From Labilibacter marinus (GTDB lineage Bacteria > Bacteroidota > Bacteroidia > Bacteroidales > Marinilabiliaceae), in the NCBI RefSeq assembly GCF_001659685.2, contig NZ_LXYE02000001.1, positions 352,441 through 416,440 of the forward strand: a stretch of 64,000 bases of DNA. Reading direction: 5' to 3'. The notes below the pieces were generated by a model that saw only the letters and a program-made list of their open reading frames with translations, did no database searches and had not been told where the DNA came from. Shown piece after piece: positions 36,607 to 44,883 of this stretch; the first letter of the stretch is position 1; each line of letters starts with the position of its first letter. Both the position numbers and the translations under genes were made by a program.

Positions 36607-38718
36607 TTAAAGCGTAAAACTCAATCCCACTCTAATATTACGCCCTACAATTTCCGACTCGGTAACAGCGCCTTGCTTTATCTCTATCTTTTCGTTGAAT
36701 AAATTAACCGCGTTTACATATACACTTCCCCAAGGTTTAAAGAAATATTTTAAACGAGCATCCCATTGTGTGTATGGCTGATAAACTTGTGCATCTATTA
36801 AAGTGCCTTCATCCGTTCCACCCGCAATATACCTATTGCCCACATGGTTAACCCCCAAGGAAAACTGTAATTTTAAACCTGAGTTAAAGTAATCTAACGA
36901 AGAATTGGTCATGTATTCTGGTTGTTCATTTAATCTGCGCAGCTCGCTTGTGCTGGCATCTCTAACTTCTGAGCCCAACCACGAAAGATTACTATTCAGG
37001 GTAAGCTCATTCTTTTTATAGGATAAAAGAATCAGGTGCAAATCCACATCTAATCCCCATATCAGTCCGCTGTCTACATTTACTGACTGAATGACCTGAT
37101 AGCCCGTATTATCATCAATACCTACGTTTTTCTTCTCAATTACATCGCGCATCACACTATAAAAACCCCGGAATGTGATATAACTGTTATTCTCAAAATA
37201 TTTTTCAACGCCAGCGCCCATGGTGTATGCTTCCGAAGGAAGTAAATCTTTATTTCCTCTTTCGATAGTTGATTTTTTGTGCTTTATTTTATCGATAGGA
37301 ACCTGCGCATTAAAAGGTGGACGAGATATTTGACGTGCTACATCGGCCTTAAAAAATAGTTTATCGTTGTGTTGGTATTTGGTATGCAACGATGGGTTAA
37401 AAGAGGTGTAAGTAAAATCACCTTTATCATCAATGGTTTCGTAGGAGCGGGTGTCGTAATCCAAACGCAAAGAAGGAACCACTTGCCATTTATTTAGGAG
37501 TATTTCATCCGTTGCATATGCGCTGGCTCTATATTCACTTAAATCGTATGAGCCATCGGTAATATCATCCCAAAACATGTTGCCATGTATTTTTGTGTAT
37601 ACCATCCGGGAATAATCGCGCCATAAACCTGATGCTCTCACACCTAGTTTTAGGGTCTGCTTATTCAGTATTTTTCGGTAATCACTGCGAAATACAGATT
37701 CCGAGTTCTGTTGGTCTTCATCCTCTAATGTTTCTGTAAGTCCAGATGATTTAGCTGTTAAACGCCATCTATCTTTTTTATCAAAGTGTTGCGAAAAGTT
37801 TAAGGAATTAGTCCATCTCCAATCACTGCCTTTGGTTTCGTAACTTAAAGTTTGTGTATGTAGCCTTCTGATTTTAGTATCAGAAGCAGTGTCAGAGGTA
37901 AAGTTTAAAGAACCATCAGAACGATGTTTTATATCGGCTACAAAATCCAATGTTTCGTTGTAATCGCTGTAAAAAGTTTCAAATTTCAGTTTAGAGTTTT
38001 TGTTTAATTCGTAGTTTAAACTTCCCGTAAAACCATGAATTTTCACGTTGATGTCATCCAGTTCTGTTCCTGATATTTCACCATCAGAAAGTGTGTTGAG
38101 GTTAATGCGGTTAAACTGATTGTAGCTATAACTTGCTATAAATGATAGTTTTTCGTACGAATTCCCGAAGGTTACAGACATATCCGGATTTAAACTGCCT
38201 TTTGTTGAAGTATGGTCGAGCGCGATATTGGCATTGAAGTATTTTTCGTCGGGCGCATCTTTTAGTTTGATATTAACCACACCCATGGCTGCATCGGCAC
38301 CCCATTCGGCAGGTGGATTGTAAATAATCTCCACTTCTTCCACCATTTCAACAGGTATTCTATCCAGTTTTAAATCTCTGTAATCCTCGCCACCTGCAGG
38401 CCTGTTTCCATTGATTAATACCGACTGAAATTGTTTATCTAAGCCACCCATCATAATATTCCTATTAAATGAAGGAGGACCTTGTACAAATATTCGGGGT
38501 AAGCGTTTTAATATATCACCAACGGAATGGTTGCCATAATTATTTAGCTCTTTGCTACTAATTACAATTTTAGCCGGAGTAGATTCTTTCTGCTGTTCTA
38601 TAGCATCCGTTTTTGCTTTAGCTTCAACGGTTACCTCTTTTATATGATGCACCTTTTGAGCATGCCCAACGGTTAGTGCAAATATTAGAAAGAAAGCAAG
38701 TAATAAATTTTTAAGCAT
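36607..38718 (-). CDS. TonB-dependent receptor
   Basis: An outer-membrane receptor of about 703 residues. The frame opens upstream (38736), but the ATG at 38718 starts the signal peptide 'MLKNLLLAFFLIFALTVGHAQ'. Residues about 30-150 are the plug ('VTVEAKAKTDAIEQQKESTPAKIVIS', 'QSVLINGNRPAGG', 'VEEVEIIYNPPAEWGADAAMGVVNIKLK'). The rest is a beta-barrel ending 'RNIRVGLSFTL' with a terminal hydrophobic residue. It lacks the CarboxypepD_reg domain and is not SusC-like, so a metal, siderophore or small-ligand receptor is likelier. A lipoprotein gene precedes it, with a terminator-like hairpin between. It lies beside the molybdopterin block, so molybdate/tungstate uptake is an attractive but untested idea. 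Confidence 0.85.
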   Translation of the reverse strand: MLKNLLLAFFLIFALTVGHAQKVHHIKEVTVEAKAKTDAIEQQKESTPAKIVISSKELNNYGNHSVGDILKRLPRIFVQGPPSFNRNIMMGGLDKQFQSVLINGNRPAGGEDYRDLKLDRIPVEMVEEVEIIYNPPAEWGADAAMGVVNIKLKDAPDEKYFNANIALDHTSTKGSLNPDMSVTFGNSYEKLSFIASYSYNQFNRINLNTLSDGEISGTELDDINVKIHGFTGSLNYELNKNSKLKFETFYSDYNETLDFVADIKHRSDGSLNFTSDTASDTKIRRLHTQTLSYETKGSDWRWTNSLNFSQHFDKKDRWRLTAKSSGLTETLEDEDQQNSESVFRSDYRKILNKQTLKLGVRASGLWRDYSRMVYTKIHGNMFWDDITDGSYDLSEYRASAYATDEILLNKWQVVPSLRLDYDTRSYETIDDKGDFTYTSFNPSLHTKYQHNDKLFFKADVARQISRPPFNAQVPIDKIKHKKSTIERGNKDLLPSEAYTMGAGVEKYFENNSYITFRGFYSVMRDVIEKKNVGIDDNTGYQVIQSVNVDSGLIWGLDVDLHLILLSYKKNELTLNSNLSWLGSEVRDASTSELRRLNEQPEYMTNSSLDYFNSGLKLQFSLGVNHVGNRYIAGGTDEGTLIDAQVYQPYTQWDARLKYFFKPWGSVYVNAVNLFNEKIEIKQGAVTESEIVGRNIRVGLSFTL

Positions 38719-38729
38719 GATAGAAGTGG

Positions 38730-38772
38730 TAAGCAATAAAAAACCTGTTAGGCTTTAAAAACCTAACAGGTT
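38730..38772 (-). terminator. Terminator/attenuator between the lipoprotein and TonB receptor
   Basis: Perfect 11-bp stem AACCTGTTAGG (38742-38752) / CCTAACAGGTT (38762-38772), followed on the minus strand by TTTTTTATT. It lies 18 bp past the lipoprotein stop and 24 bp before the receptor start. There is little room for a separate receptor promoter, so it may attenuate receptor expression. Confidence 0.75.
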
Positions 38773-38789
38773 CAGTTTAAGGAATAGTT

Positions 38790-39602
38790 TTACTCGGTGT
38801 ACTCGTATACCTTTAAAGCAAAGCTTCCTGGTATTGTATTTTTAATGTGTATTTTGATGTTTTTGTCATCAGCTTCGGTTAAGATGTACTTTTCGTCGCC
38901 TGTATGACTTTTATTCTTATCTAAGAAATCTTTTCCTTTAGCTACATCTTTGTAAAAAGTTGTACCATCGGCATGTAATACCGAACCCATAATGTCTGCA
39001 GTATATTCTCCTGCTGCATCTGGTGAATCTACTTCTTTCCAAACGATAGCTAGGTGCTTAGAACCATCATACTTCACTTTAAACCCTAAAATTTCATCTT
39101 GTTTAATAGTTAATTCAGTCCAAGTTTCAGAAACTTCTAGATCGGCATAATCTACAGTTATTACACTTGTAGTCTTAGCTCTAAGAGCAAAAGTGCCTGG
39201 CGTTTCAGTTCCTCCAATGGTAACTTTTATTAAAAAGTTTACTTCTCCTATAGCCAAAGGGAATGATTTTATTTTATCTCCATAACCATTGTCTTTATCT
39301 TCAATATATGGGGTGATTCCATCCATTAAAAAGGCTGAAATTTTCACATCACCTGTGTAATCACGATCTTCGCCTTGTCCTGCTGATTCAGCCCACTCTA
39401 CGTAAGCCGTAGTTGAACCTGCATCGCAAGTTACTTTATACCATAACTCATCTCCAACTTTAATTTCGTCTTCTACCCATTTATTATCAGAAGTCATTTC
39501 TGTTGGCTTTACATCAGGATTAACATCATCTTTGGTACAAGATGCAAATGTTACCACGCTGGCTAAAAAGAATAATCGTATAAATAAGTTGTTTAATTTC
39601 AT
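38790..39602 (-). CDS. Lipoprotein with two internally repeated beta domains
   Basis: A 270-residue lipoprotein (lipobox FASC, about Cys22). The mature part is an internal duplication. Residues about 42-150 ('WVEDEIKVGDELWYKVTCDAGSTTAYVEWAES') align with about 158-270 ('WTELTIKQDEILGFKVKYDGSKHLAIVWKEVD'), each ending in a 'GTFALRA'/'GSFALKV' strand. The fold is probably a beta-sandwich resembling bacterial pre-peptidase C-terminal domains. It is rich in acidic residues. It is upstream of the TonB receptor on the same strand and may be its surface-exposed partner that captures ligand or calcium. Confidence 0.65.
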   Translation of the reverse strand: MKLNNLFIRLFFLASVVTFASCTKDDVNPDVKPTEMTSDNKWVEDEIKVGDELWYKVTCDAGSTTAYVEWAESAGQGEDRDYTGDVKISAFLMDGITPYIEDKDNGYGDKIKSFPLAIGEVNFLIKVTIGGTETPGTFALRAKTTSVITVDYADLEVSETWTELTIKQDEILGFKVKYDGSKHLAIVWKEVDSPDAAGEYTADIMGSVLHADGTTFYKDVAKGKDFLDKNKSHTGDEKYILTEADDKNIKIHIKNTIPGSFALKVYEYTE

Positions 39603-39727
39603 AATTGTTTGTTGTATTTAGTTTGTTTTAAAAATCGGTACATAGGTTTAATAGTGCAAGCTCAGTAGCATAGAGGTGTTGCAATTAAGATGCTTGGCTG
39701 CTATACTAACTGCGAACTGTCACTCCA

Positions 39728-40660
39728 TTAATGAAAATCTACCCCATGAATCATTCTTAAGGAGTGCTCAATGGTTGGAATTATTTCGTTTAGATATTCG
39801 TTAACAGCCTTGGGGCTTCCTGGTAATACATACACTAAAGTACTTCCCATAACACCTGCAATACTTCTGCTAATAAGTGCATTGGGTTTTTCTGATCCAT
39901 ACTTTACTCTGATGTGTTCCATAATGCCAGGTATTTCTTTGTCGAGCATAGGTTTAACCACATCAGGAGTAATATCTCTTTTAGCTAAACCAGTACCACC
40001 TGTAGTAATAATGATATCGTATTTATCGTCCTTAGCTTTTTTCAGAGCTTCTTGAATCATGGCTTCATCATCGGGTAATATTTTATTGTCGATGGTGAAA
40101 TGTCTTCCAGTATTTTCGAAAAATCCTGTCATCATTTTCTCAGCAAAAGGACCGCTTTTATCTTCGTAAATACCTTTAAAAGCTCTGTCACTTAATGTAA
40201 TAACTAAGGTTTTTATTACGCGTGGCTGATATTCAAAAGTATCACCAGGCTTTAACTCACCCTCTTTAATTACCTGACAAAAGATTCCTTCTACAGGCAT
40301 AACGCAATCACCAATTTGCTTCATAATATCGCAACCTTGATGACATTTTTTACCTATCTGAGTTACTTCTAAAACTACATCTTTATGCACAAATCGGTCG
40401 AATATGTTAGTTTTATGAAGCTCTATACCTTCCGTTGTAATATTCTCAGCAAATACACCAAGGTCTAATTTAGTTCCTTCTTTTTTAGCTTCCATCTTGC
40501 GGTAGCTCTCAATAGCCAACATACTAATTTGACGATGCCAGTGACCTGAATGCGCATCACCATCCATACCTTTAAAGTTGATGGTTGCTTTAGGAATGGG
40601 CTGTTTAATAGTGCCCTTTTCAGAAGATGTATTTAGAGATATAACTTTTATAGTACTCAT
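39728..40660 (-). CDS. MOSC domain fused to MogA/MoaB-type molybdopterin adenylyltransferase
   Basis: A 310-residue fusion. Residues about 1-148 are a MOSC domain ('KGMDGDAHSGHWHRQISMLAIES', 'GVFAENITTEGI', the conserved Cys in 'CHQGCDI'), which in other proteins handles molybdenum-cofactor sulfur. Residues about 150-310 are MogA/MoaB-like ('LSDRAFKGIYEDKSGPF', 'DIIITTGGTGLAKRDITPDV', 'LVYVLPGSPKAVNEYL'), which adenylates molybdopterin before metal insertion by MoeA. The start codon overlaps the moaC stop by one base, so the two are translationally coupled. It is the last gene of the cofactor operon. Confidence 0.92.
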   Translation of the reverse strand: MSTIKVISLNTSSEKGTIKQPIPKATINFKGMDGDAHSGHWHRQISMLAIESYRKMEAKKEGTKLDLGVFAENITTEGIELHKTNIFDRFVHKDVVLEVTQIGKKCHQGCDIMKQIGDCVMPVEGIFCQVIKEGELKPGDTFEYQPRVIKTLVITLSDRAFKGIYEDKSGPFAEKMMTGFFENTGRHFTIDNKILPDDEAMIQEALKKAKDDKYDIIITTGGTGLAKRDITPDVVKPMLDKEIPGIMEHIRVKYGSEKPNALISRSIAGVMGSTLVYVLPGSPKAVNEYLNEIIPTIEHSLRMIHGVDFH

Positions 40661-41106
40661 TATTCTTTTGTTTTTTCGATGAGTTTAATACTGCGCATCA
40701 CCATATTTTTATCAACCGCTTTACACATATCGTAAATGGTTAGTAATGCTACGTTTACTGCAGTAAGTGCTTCCATTTCAACGCCTGTTTTACCAATGCA
40801 TTTACTCATGGCCTTAACTTCAATACCATCTTCGTGTACGATAAATTCAACCTCAACTTTAGAAAGTTGTAAGGGGTGGCACAAAGGAATTAGGTTTGAA
40901 GTCTGCTTGGCACCCATGATACCAGCAATGCGGGCAGTGGACAAAACATCTCCTTTTTTTAGCGTGTTGGCATTTACTTGTTTCATAGTTTCTGCGGATA
41001 GCTGAATAAAACCAGTTGCTCGCGCCGTTCTGGTTTGATCAGGTTTTGCAGAAACGTCTACCATGTTGGCTTCTCCCTTTTCATTTATATGCGATAATTT
41101 GCTCAT
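40660..41106 (-). CDS. moaC: Cyclic pyranopterin monophosphate synthase
   Basis: Converts the MoaA product to cyclic pyranopterin monophosphate, the second half of step one in molybdopterin synthesis. Its 148 residues are close to the usual length. Marks are 'MVDVSAKPDQTRTARATG', 'LIPLCHPLQLSKVEVEF' and the end of the family signature 'TGVEMEALTAVNVALLTIYDMCKA'. It starts 15 bp after moaA and overlaps the MOSC-MogA gene. Confidence 0.96.
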   Translation of the reverse strand: MSKLSHINEKGEANMVDVSAKPDQTRTARATGFIQLSAETMKQVNANTLKKGDVLSTARIAGIMGAKQTSNLIPLCHPLQLSKVEVEFIVHEDGIEVKAMSKCIGKTGVEMEALTAVNVALLTIYDMCKAVDKNMVMRSIKLIEKTKE

Positions 41107-41121
41107 ATCCTTTTTGTTTTC

Positions 41122-41925
41122 TTACCCACCTATATTATAAAAGCCATGTTTATGACTTGTTTTTCCTTTTTCTGGTTTGTTTTGTAGCGCTGAATTAAAC
41201 GCCTTCTCAATACCTAATTCTTTAATACTGTATGCCTGATTGCTAAATAAGCAAGGTTTTAAATATCCATCGGCACTTAATCGTAAGCGATTACATATAG
41301 AACAATTTCCACCCTGACCACCTTCAACTTGCGAAAAGGTTCCTGTTTCAAGGTTCATTTGTTTGATGTACTGAATTTTTAATTCTTCCTGTTGACAGAA
41401 TTCTTCTAATTTTTCTAACTCATCCTTATTAGAAGAATCCATCTTAACTACATTAATCTTTACAGGAGTAAGTTGCACTTCTTTAGCGGTTTCTATTCCT
41501 TTAAAGACATCTTCAATGTTGCCACCTCGTGTAACATCTTTAAATTTGTCAGGATTCAGCGAGTCAAGGCTAATGTTTACTCTGCTTAGCCCAGCTTCTT
41601 TTAGCTCGCTGGCGTATTTAGAGAGTAAAATTCCATTGGTAGTCATGCTAATTTCATCAATATGTTCAATAGCTTTGAGCATTTTCACCAAACTAACTAT
41701 TCCCTTTCTAACCAGCGGTTCTCCACCAGTTAATCGTATTTTTTTTATACCGAACTTCTCTGCACCTATTCGAGCTACTTCCGCTATTTTTTCCAATGAA
41801 AGAACCTCATCATGACGCATCAATTGAATACCTTCAGCAGGCATACAATAAGTACATCTTAAGTTACAGCGGTCGGTTACCGAAATTCTTAAATAGTTAA
41901 TCTCTCTTTTATATCCGTCTAACAT
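41122..41925 (-). CDS. moaA: GTP 3',8-cyclase, shortened
   Basis: Radical SAM enzyme that starts molybdopterin synthesis from GTP. The SAM cluster motif is 'CNLRCTYCMP' near residue 20, with 'RLTGGEPLVR' following. The second cluster motif C-x2-C-x13-C is intact ('CSICNRLRLSADGYLKPC'), and the C terminus ends in the conserved GG. At about 267 residues it is some 55-60 shorter than usual (about 325-340): the segment between 'IQYIKQMN' and the second Cys cluster is missing. It begins with ATG at 41925 (a TTG three bases earlier is also open) and overlaps the moeA end. It probably remains active, but the gap is notable. Confidence 0.9.
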   Translation of the reverse strand: MLDGYKREINYLRISVTDRCNLRCTYCMPAEGIQLMRHDEVLSLEKIAEVARIGAEKFGIKKIRLTGGEPLVRKGIVSLVKMLKAIEHIDEISMTTNGILLSKYASELKEAGLSRVNISLDSLNPDKFKDVTRGGNIEDVFKGIETAKEVQLTPVKINVVKMDSSNKDELEKLEEFCQQEELKIQYIKQMNLETGTFSQVEGGQGGNCSICNRLRLSADGYLKPCLFSNQAYSIKELGIEKAFNSALQNKPEKGKTSHKHGFYNIGG

Positions 41926-43081
41926 CAACTATCTCTCCTTCACTAAATTTTGATACTCCAATAGGCATTTGAATTAGCGCATTGGCATGCACTAAAGCAT
42001 TAATATGCGCAGCACCATGGTATTCAACTGGCATAACCGTTAGGTCTTCTTTTAAAAATGCTGGTATAAATTTTAACCTATCTGTTTTTTTACGGATGTA
42101 CTCTGCGCTAATTTTGGCTTTAACTATAGTAGGCTCTAACTCGTACCCCATTAACTGATATAAAAATGGCTTGATGTATAATTCGAACTGAACGTACGAT
42201 GAAGCAGGGTTTCCTGCTAAGCCAAAGCAATATTTGTTTTTATTTTTGGCAAAAATTAAAGGCTTACCTGGTTGTACGGAAATTCTGCTGATTAAAGTCT
42301 CAAAACCTAAAGCTTCTATTACTGAAGGGATAAAATCAAAGTCGCCTTCCGAAACTCCACCCGATAAAATAACTACATCACTTTTTTCAAAGGCGTAGGC
42401 AATTTTCTGTTTGGTTTCTTCAAAGTCATCCGTAATAATACCTCCATATTTTCCGGTAATACCAATTTCCTCAATTTGAGCCATCATTTGCGATGAGTTG
42501 GTATTTCGAATTTGAAAGGGGAGAGGTTGTTCTGATGGTTCAACTAACTCGCTCCCTGTGGCGAAAACAGATACTCTTGGTTGACATTTAACTTCAGGAT
42601 TTGTAATTCCTGCGCCAGCCAAAATAGGCATATGTCGCGAATTAAGAAGGGTGTTTTTGGGAAGTGCCAAATCTCCAACTTTCACATCTTCGCCTGTATA
42701 ACAAATATTGGATTTAGTTTTATCGATAGTAAAAGAAACTCTATTCTCTTTTTCCTCCGCGTACTCTCTCATTACCACACAGTCGGCACCTTCAGGAACT
42801 ACAGCTCCCGTCATGATTTTAGCACATTGGTTTTCTCCAATTTCATGTTCAGGTTTTTTACCTGCATGTACCACCTCTAAAATATCAAGCTCCTTGGCTA
42901 TATCACTCATTTTGCAGGCATATCCATCCATCGCTGATTTGTTGAAAGGAGGTAGCGCAACATCGTAAAAAGTATCTGCAGCCAGAACCCTATTATGCGC
43001 ACTCTTTAACGGTACTTTCTCTGTACCTAACACTTCAACATTCGTAAGAATAGTTTGGATAGCCTCTTTAAAATCTATCAT
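41909..43081 (-). CDS. moeA: Molybdopterin molybdotransferase
   Basis: Inserts molybdate or tungstate into adenylated molybdopterin. The 390 residues show 'NKSAMDGYACKMSDI', 'KIMTGAVVPEGADCVVMREY', 'ILSGGVSEGDFDFIPSVIEALG' and 'FGLAGNPASSYVQFELYIKPFL', all MoeA signatures. Its stop lies inside the start of moaA, so the two are coupled. It follows the ModE-like regulator by about 160 bp, where an internal promoter could lie. Confidence 0.96.
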   Translation of the reverse strand: MIDFKEAIQTILTNVEVLGTEKVPLKSAHNRVLAADTFYDVALPPFNKSAMDGYACKMSDIAKELDILEVVHAGKKPEHEIGENQCAKIMTGAVVPEGADCVVMREYAEEKENRVSFTIDKTKSNICYTGEDVKVGDLALPKNTLLNSRHMPILAGAGITNPEVKCQPRVSVFATGSELVEPSEQPLPFQIRNTNSSQMMAQIEEIGITGKYGGIITDDFEETKQKIAYAFEKSDVVILSGGVSEGDFDFIPSVIEALGFETLISRISVQPGKPLIFAKNKNKYCFGLAGNPASSYVQFELYIKPFLYQLMGYELEPTIVKAKISAEYIRKKTDRLKFIPAFLKEDLTVMPVEYHGAAHINALVHANALIQMPIGVSKFSEGEIVDVRRI

Positions 43082-43243
43082 CGTTATTTGTCTTTTACCT
43101 TAAATTCGGAGGGTTAGCGAGTGGAAATAATATGCAATTCGGATGCAAATGTAATGGAATTGCAATAAAATGCCATTCGCTACAGTCTATTTATATTTAG
43201 AATAAATAAGGAAAAGAGTCGAGCGCTAAGATTAGATAACTCC

Positions 43244-43621
43244 CTAATGATTTAACTCTTGGAAGAACTTCTTGGTCATATCATGGATGGATTTGTCGAA
43301 CTCTTCTCTCAGTCCTGAATAGGCATGGATAAGTTTTATACCATCTTCGGTCAGTGTTGTTTTTCCCCCATGAGAGCCTCCACGTTGACGATTGACTACG
43401 CTAAAACCAAGCTCTTCTTCCATTTTTTGAATAATGCCCCATGCTTTGCGATAACTAATACCCATGTGCTCTGCTGCTTCTTTTATAGATCCAATATCCT
43501 CTATTGCATTAAGAAGAGCAAAATGAAGACTATTCATTATCTCACCCGTTTTTTTGTGGTTTAACTGAATGGAGTAATCCAGAAATATATCGTAGTATTT
43601 TGAACCTTTTGATCCTGCCAT
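43244..43621 (-). CDS. ModE-like winged-helix regulator
   Basis: A 125-residue protein with the ModE N-terminal DNA-binding arrangement: 'LLNAIEDIGSIKEAAEHMGISYRKAWGIIQKMEEELGFSVVNRQRGGSHGGKTTLTEDG'. The C-terminal molybdate-binding (TOBE/MOP) domains of full ModE are absent. It probably controls the cofactor genes around it, but what it senses is unclear because it lacks an obvious oxyanion-binding domain. It lies 18 bp downstream of moeB on the same strand. Confidence 0.88.
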   Translation of the reverse strand: MAGSKGSKYYDIFLDYSIQLNHKKTGEIMNSLHFALLNAIEDIGSIKEAAEHMGISYRKAWGIIQKMEEELGFSVVNRQRGGSHGGKTTLTEDGIKLIHAYSGLREEFDKSIHDMTKKFFQELNH

Positions 43622-43639
43622 GATGATTAAAGTTTTAAG

Positions 43640-44371
43640 TTAGAGATGACTGCAAGCACTGCAATTTTCATTTTTCTCGATAGGAAGTTTATGATATTCT
43701 AAACCCAAGGCATCAAAAAATAATAAAGTATTTTCCACCGAACTCTTAGCCGTTAAGTATTTAATAGTTTCCAATGCTTGCAATGTTCCAACAGCACCAG
43801 CCACAGCACCTAAAACTGGTTTAGGCTCATCTGTATCAATAGCTTCATCAAACAGACAACTCATACAGGCTGTTAGAGGTGGGTTTAACAAGGTAAGCTG
43901 CGCATTCCATCCATCAATTCCAGCATGCATTACAGGAATTTTATTTTTTATGCTGAACCTGTTTAATACGTTTCGGGTGGCAATATTATCCAAACAATCT
44001 ACTATAATATCGGCCATACTTGCAAGCTGTTCAATATTATCGTCATTAATGGAAGTGTTATGTGTTTCAATAACTATTTCTGTATTTAGGTTTGATAGCG
44101 TTTTGTTGGCAGAATCAGCTTTGGGTACATCAATTTCAGCGGTGCCATGAAGTATTTGCCTGTTCAGATTGCTTAAATCTACTGTATCTCTATCGCAGAT
44201 AATAAGTTTACCAATTCCTGCAGCAGCCAAATAAAAGCATACAGGACCACCTAATCCACCTGCACCAGCTACAAAAACGGTAGAGTTCTTCAATTTTAAT
44301 TGAGCACTTTCGCCAAAATCAGGCAAAATAAGTTGTCGTTGATATCTTGATTCTTCTTGTTTGCTTAGCAT
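43640..44371 (-). CDS. moeB: MoeB/ThiF-family sulfur-carrier adenylyltransferase
   Basis: E1-like enzyme that adenylates the C-terminal glycine of a MoaD- or ThiS-type carrier. It has 243 residues. The nucleotide site is 'VFVAGAGGLGGPVCFYLAAAGIG', the Arg finger is 'DLSNLNRQILH', and the zinc ligands are two CxxC pairs ('ACMSC', 'CSAC'). It is the first gene of the minus-strand cofactor operon. Its natural partner may be the MoaD-like protein downstream of the tungsten oxidoreductase. Confidence 0.9.
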   Translation of the reverse strand: MLSKQEESRYQRQLILPDFGESAQLKLKNSTVFVAGAGGLGGPVCFYLAAAGIGKLIICDRDTVDLSNLNRQILHGTAEIDVPKADSANKTLSNLNTEIVIETHNTSINDDNIEQLASMADIIVDCLDNIATRNVLNRFSIKNKIPVMHAGIDGWNAQLTLLNPPLTACMSCLFDEAIDTDEPKPVLGAVAGAVGTLQALETIKYLTAKSSVENTLLFFDALGLEYHKLPIEKNENCSACSHL

Positions 44372-44644
44372 CCTTAAGACTAATTTTGAAAATGCAATTT
44401 ATAAAATAAAAATTGATTGCCCGATAAGTCTAATTAGCTCACATTTATTTTTTCAGATAATTGTATTTGTGTGCTAAGTATTTTACTAATTTTCTTTCAT
44501 TAATAAGCTAAATTAAACCATCGAAAAAATGAGAAATTCTTGTACTTAGTTTTAGTGCTGATCTTTTTATAAGATGAATTTATATTTATTAGTTCTCCCT
44601 CATAATTCCGTATTTGTAATGCTTAAATAAGGTATGTATAGTTA

Positions 44645-44703
44645 TTGTTCAGGGTGGTAAATGATAATAATAAACTGAACAAAGCTTCTGAAACTAAAGT
44701 TTC
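44645..44703. promoter_or_regulatory. Inverted repeats in the moeB/aor divergent gap
   Basis: Perfect 8-bp inverted repeat TTGTTCAG (44645-44652) / CTGAACAA (44675-44682), followed by the hairpin GAAACT-AA-AGTTTC (44690-44703). These lie in the 500-bp gap between the cofactor operon and the oxidoreductase and could be the site of the ModE-like regulator or part of a 5' leader. The rest of the gap (44372-44883) is AT-rich with no gene. Confidence 0.4.
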
Positions 44704-44883
44704 GTGATAATCTGTAAAATATAACTTATTGTTTTATTGTAAAGTAGGATTCGCAGAAAAATGCAACTCGAAAAAATTCATTATCAGGTAAATAAGTCGT
44801 AAATACCCCTGTAGGATAAAAGCGAAATGATTATTTTTGAGTATCGTTTAAATCTAAATTTTAATCATTATAATTTTATCGTA

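Noticed and set aside
36607..38718. SusC assignment for this receptor
   Set aside because: It lacks the CarboxypepD_reg domain, is too short, and has no SusD partner.
44372..44883. Molybdenum-cofactor riboswitch before the oxidoreductase
   Set aside because: Only simple hairpins were seen. I could not match the conserved Moco riboswitch core. A covariance search would be decisive.
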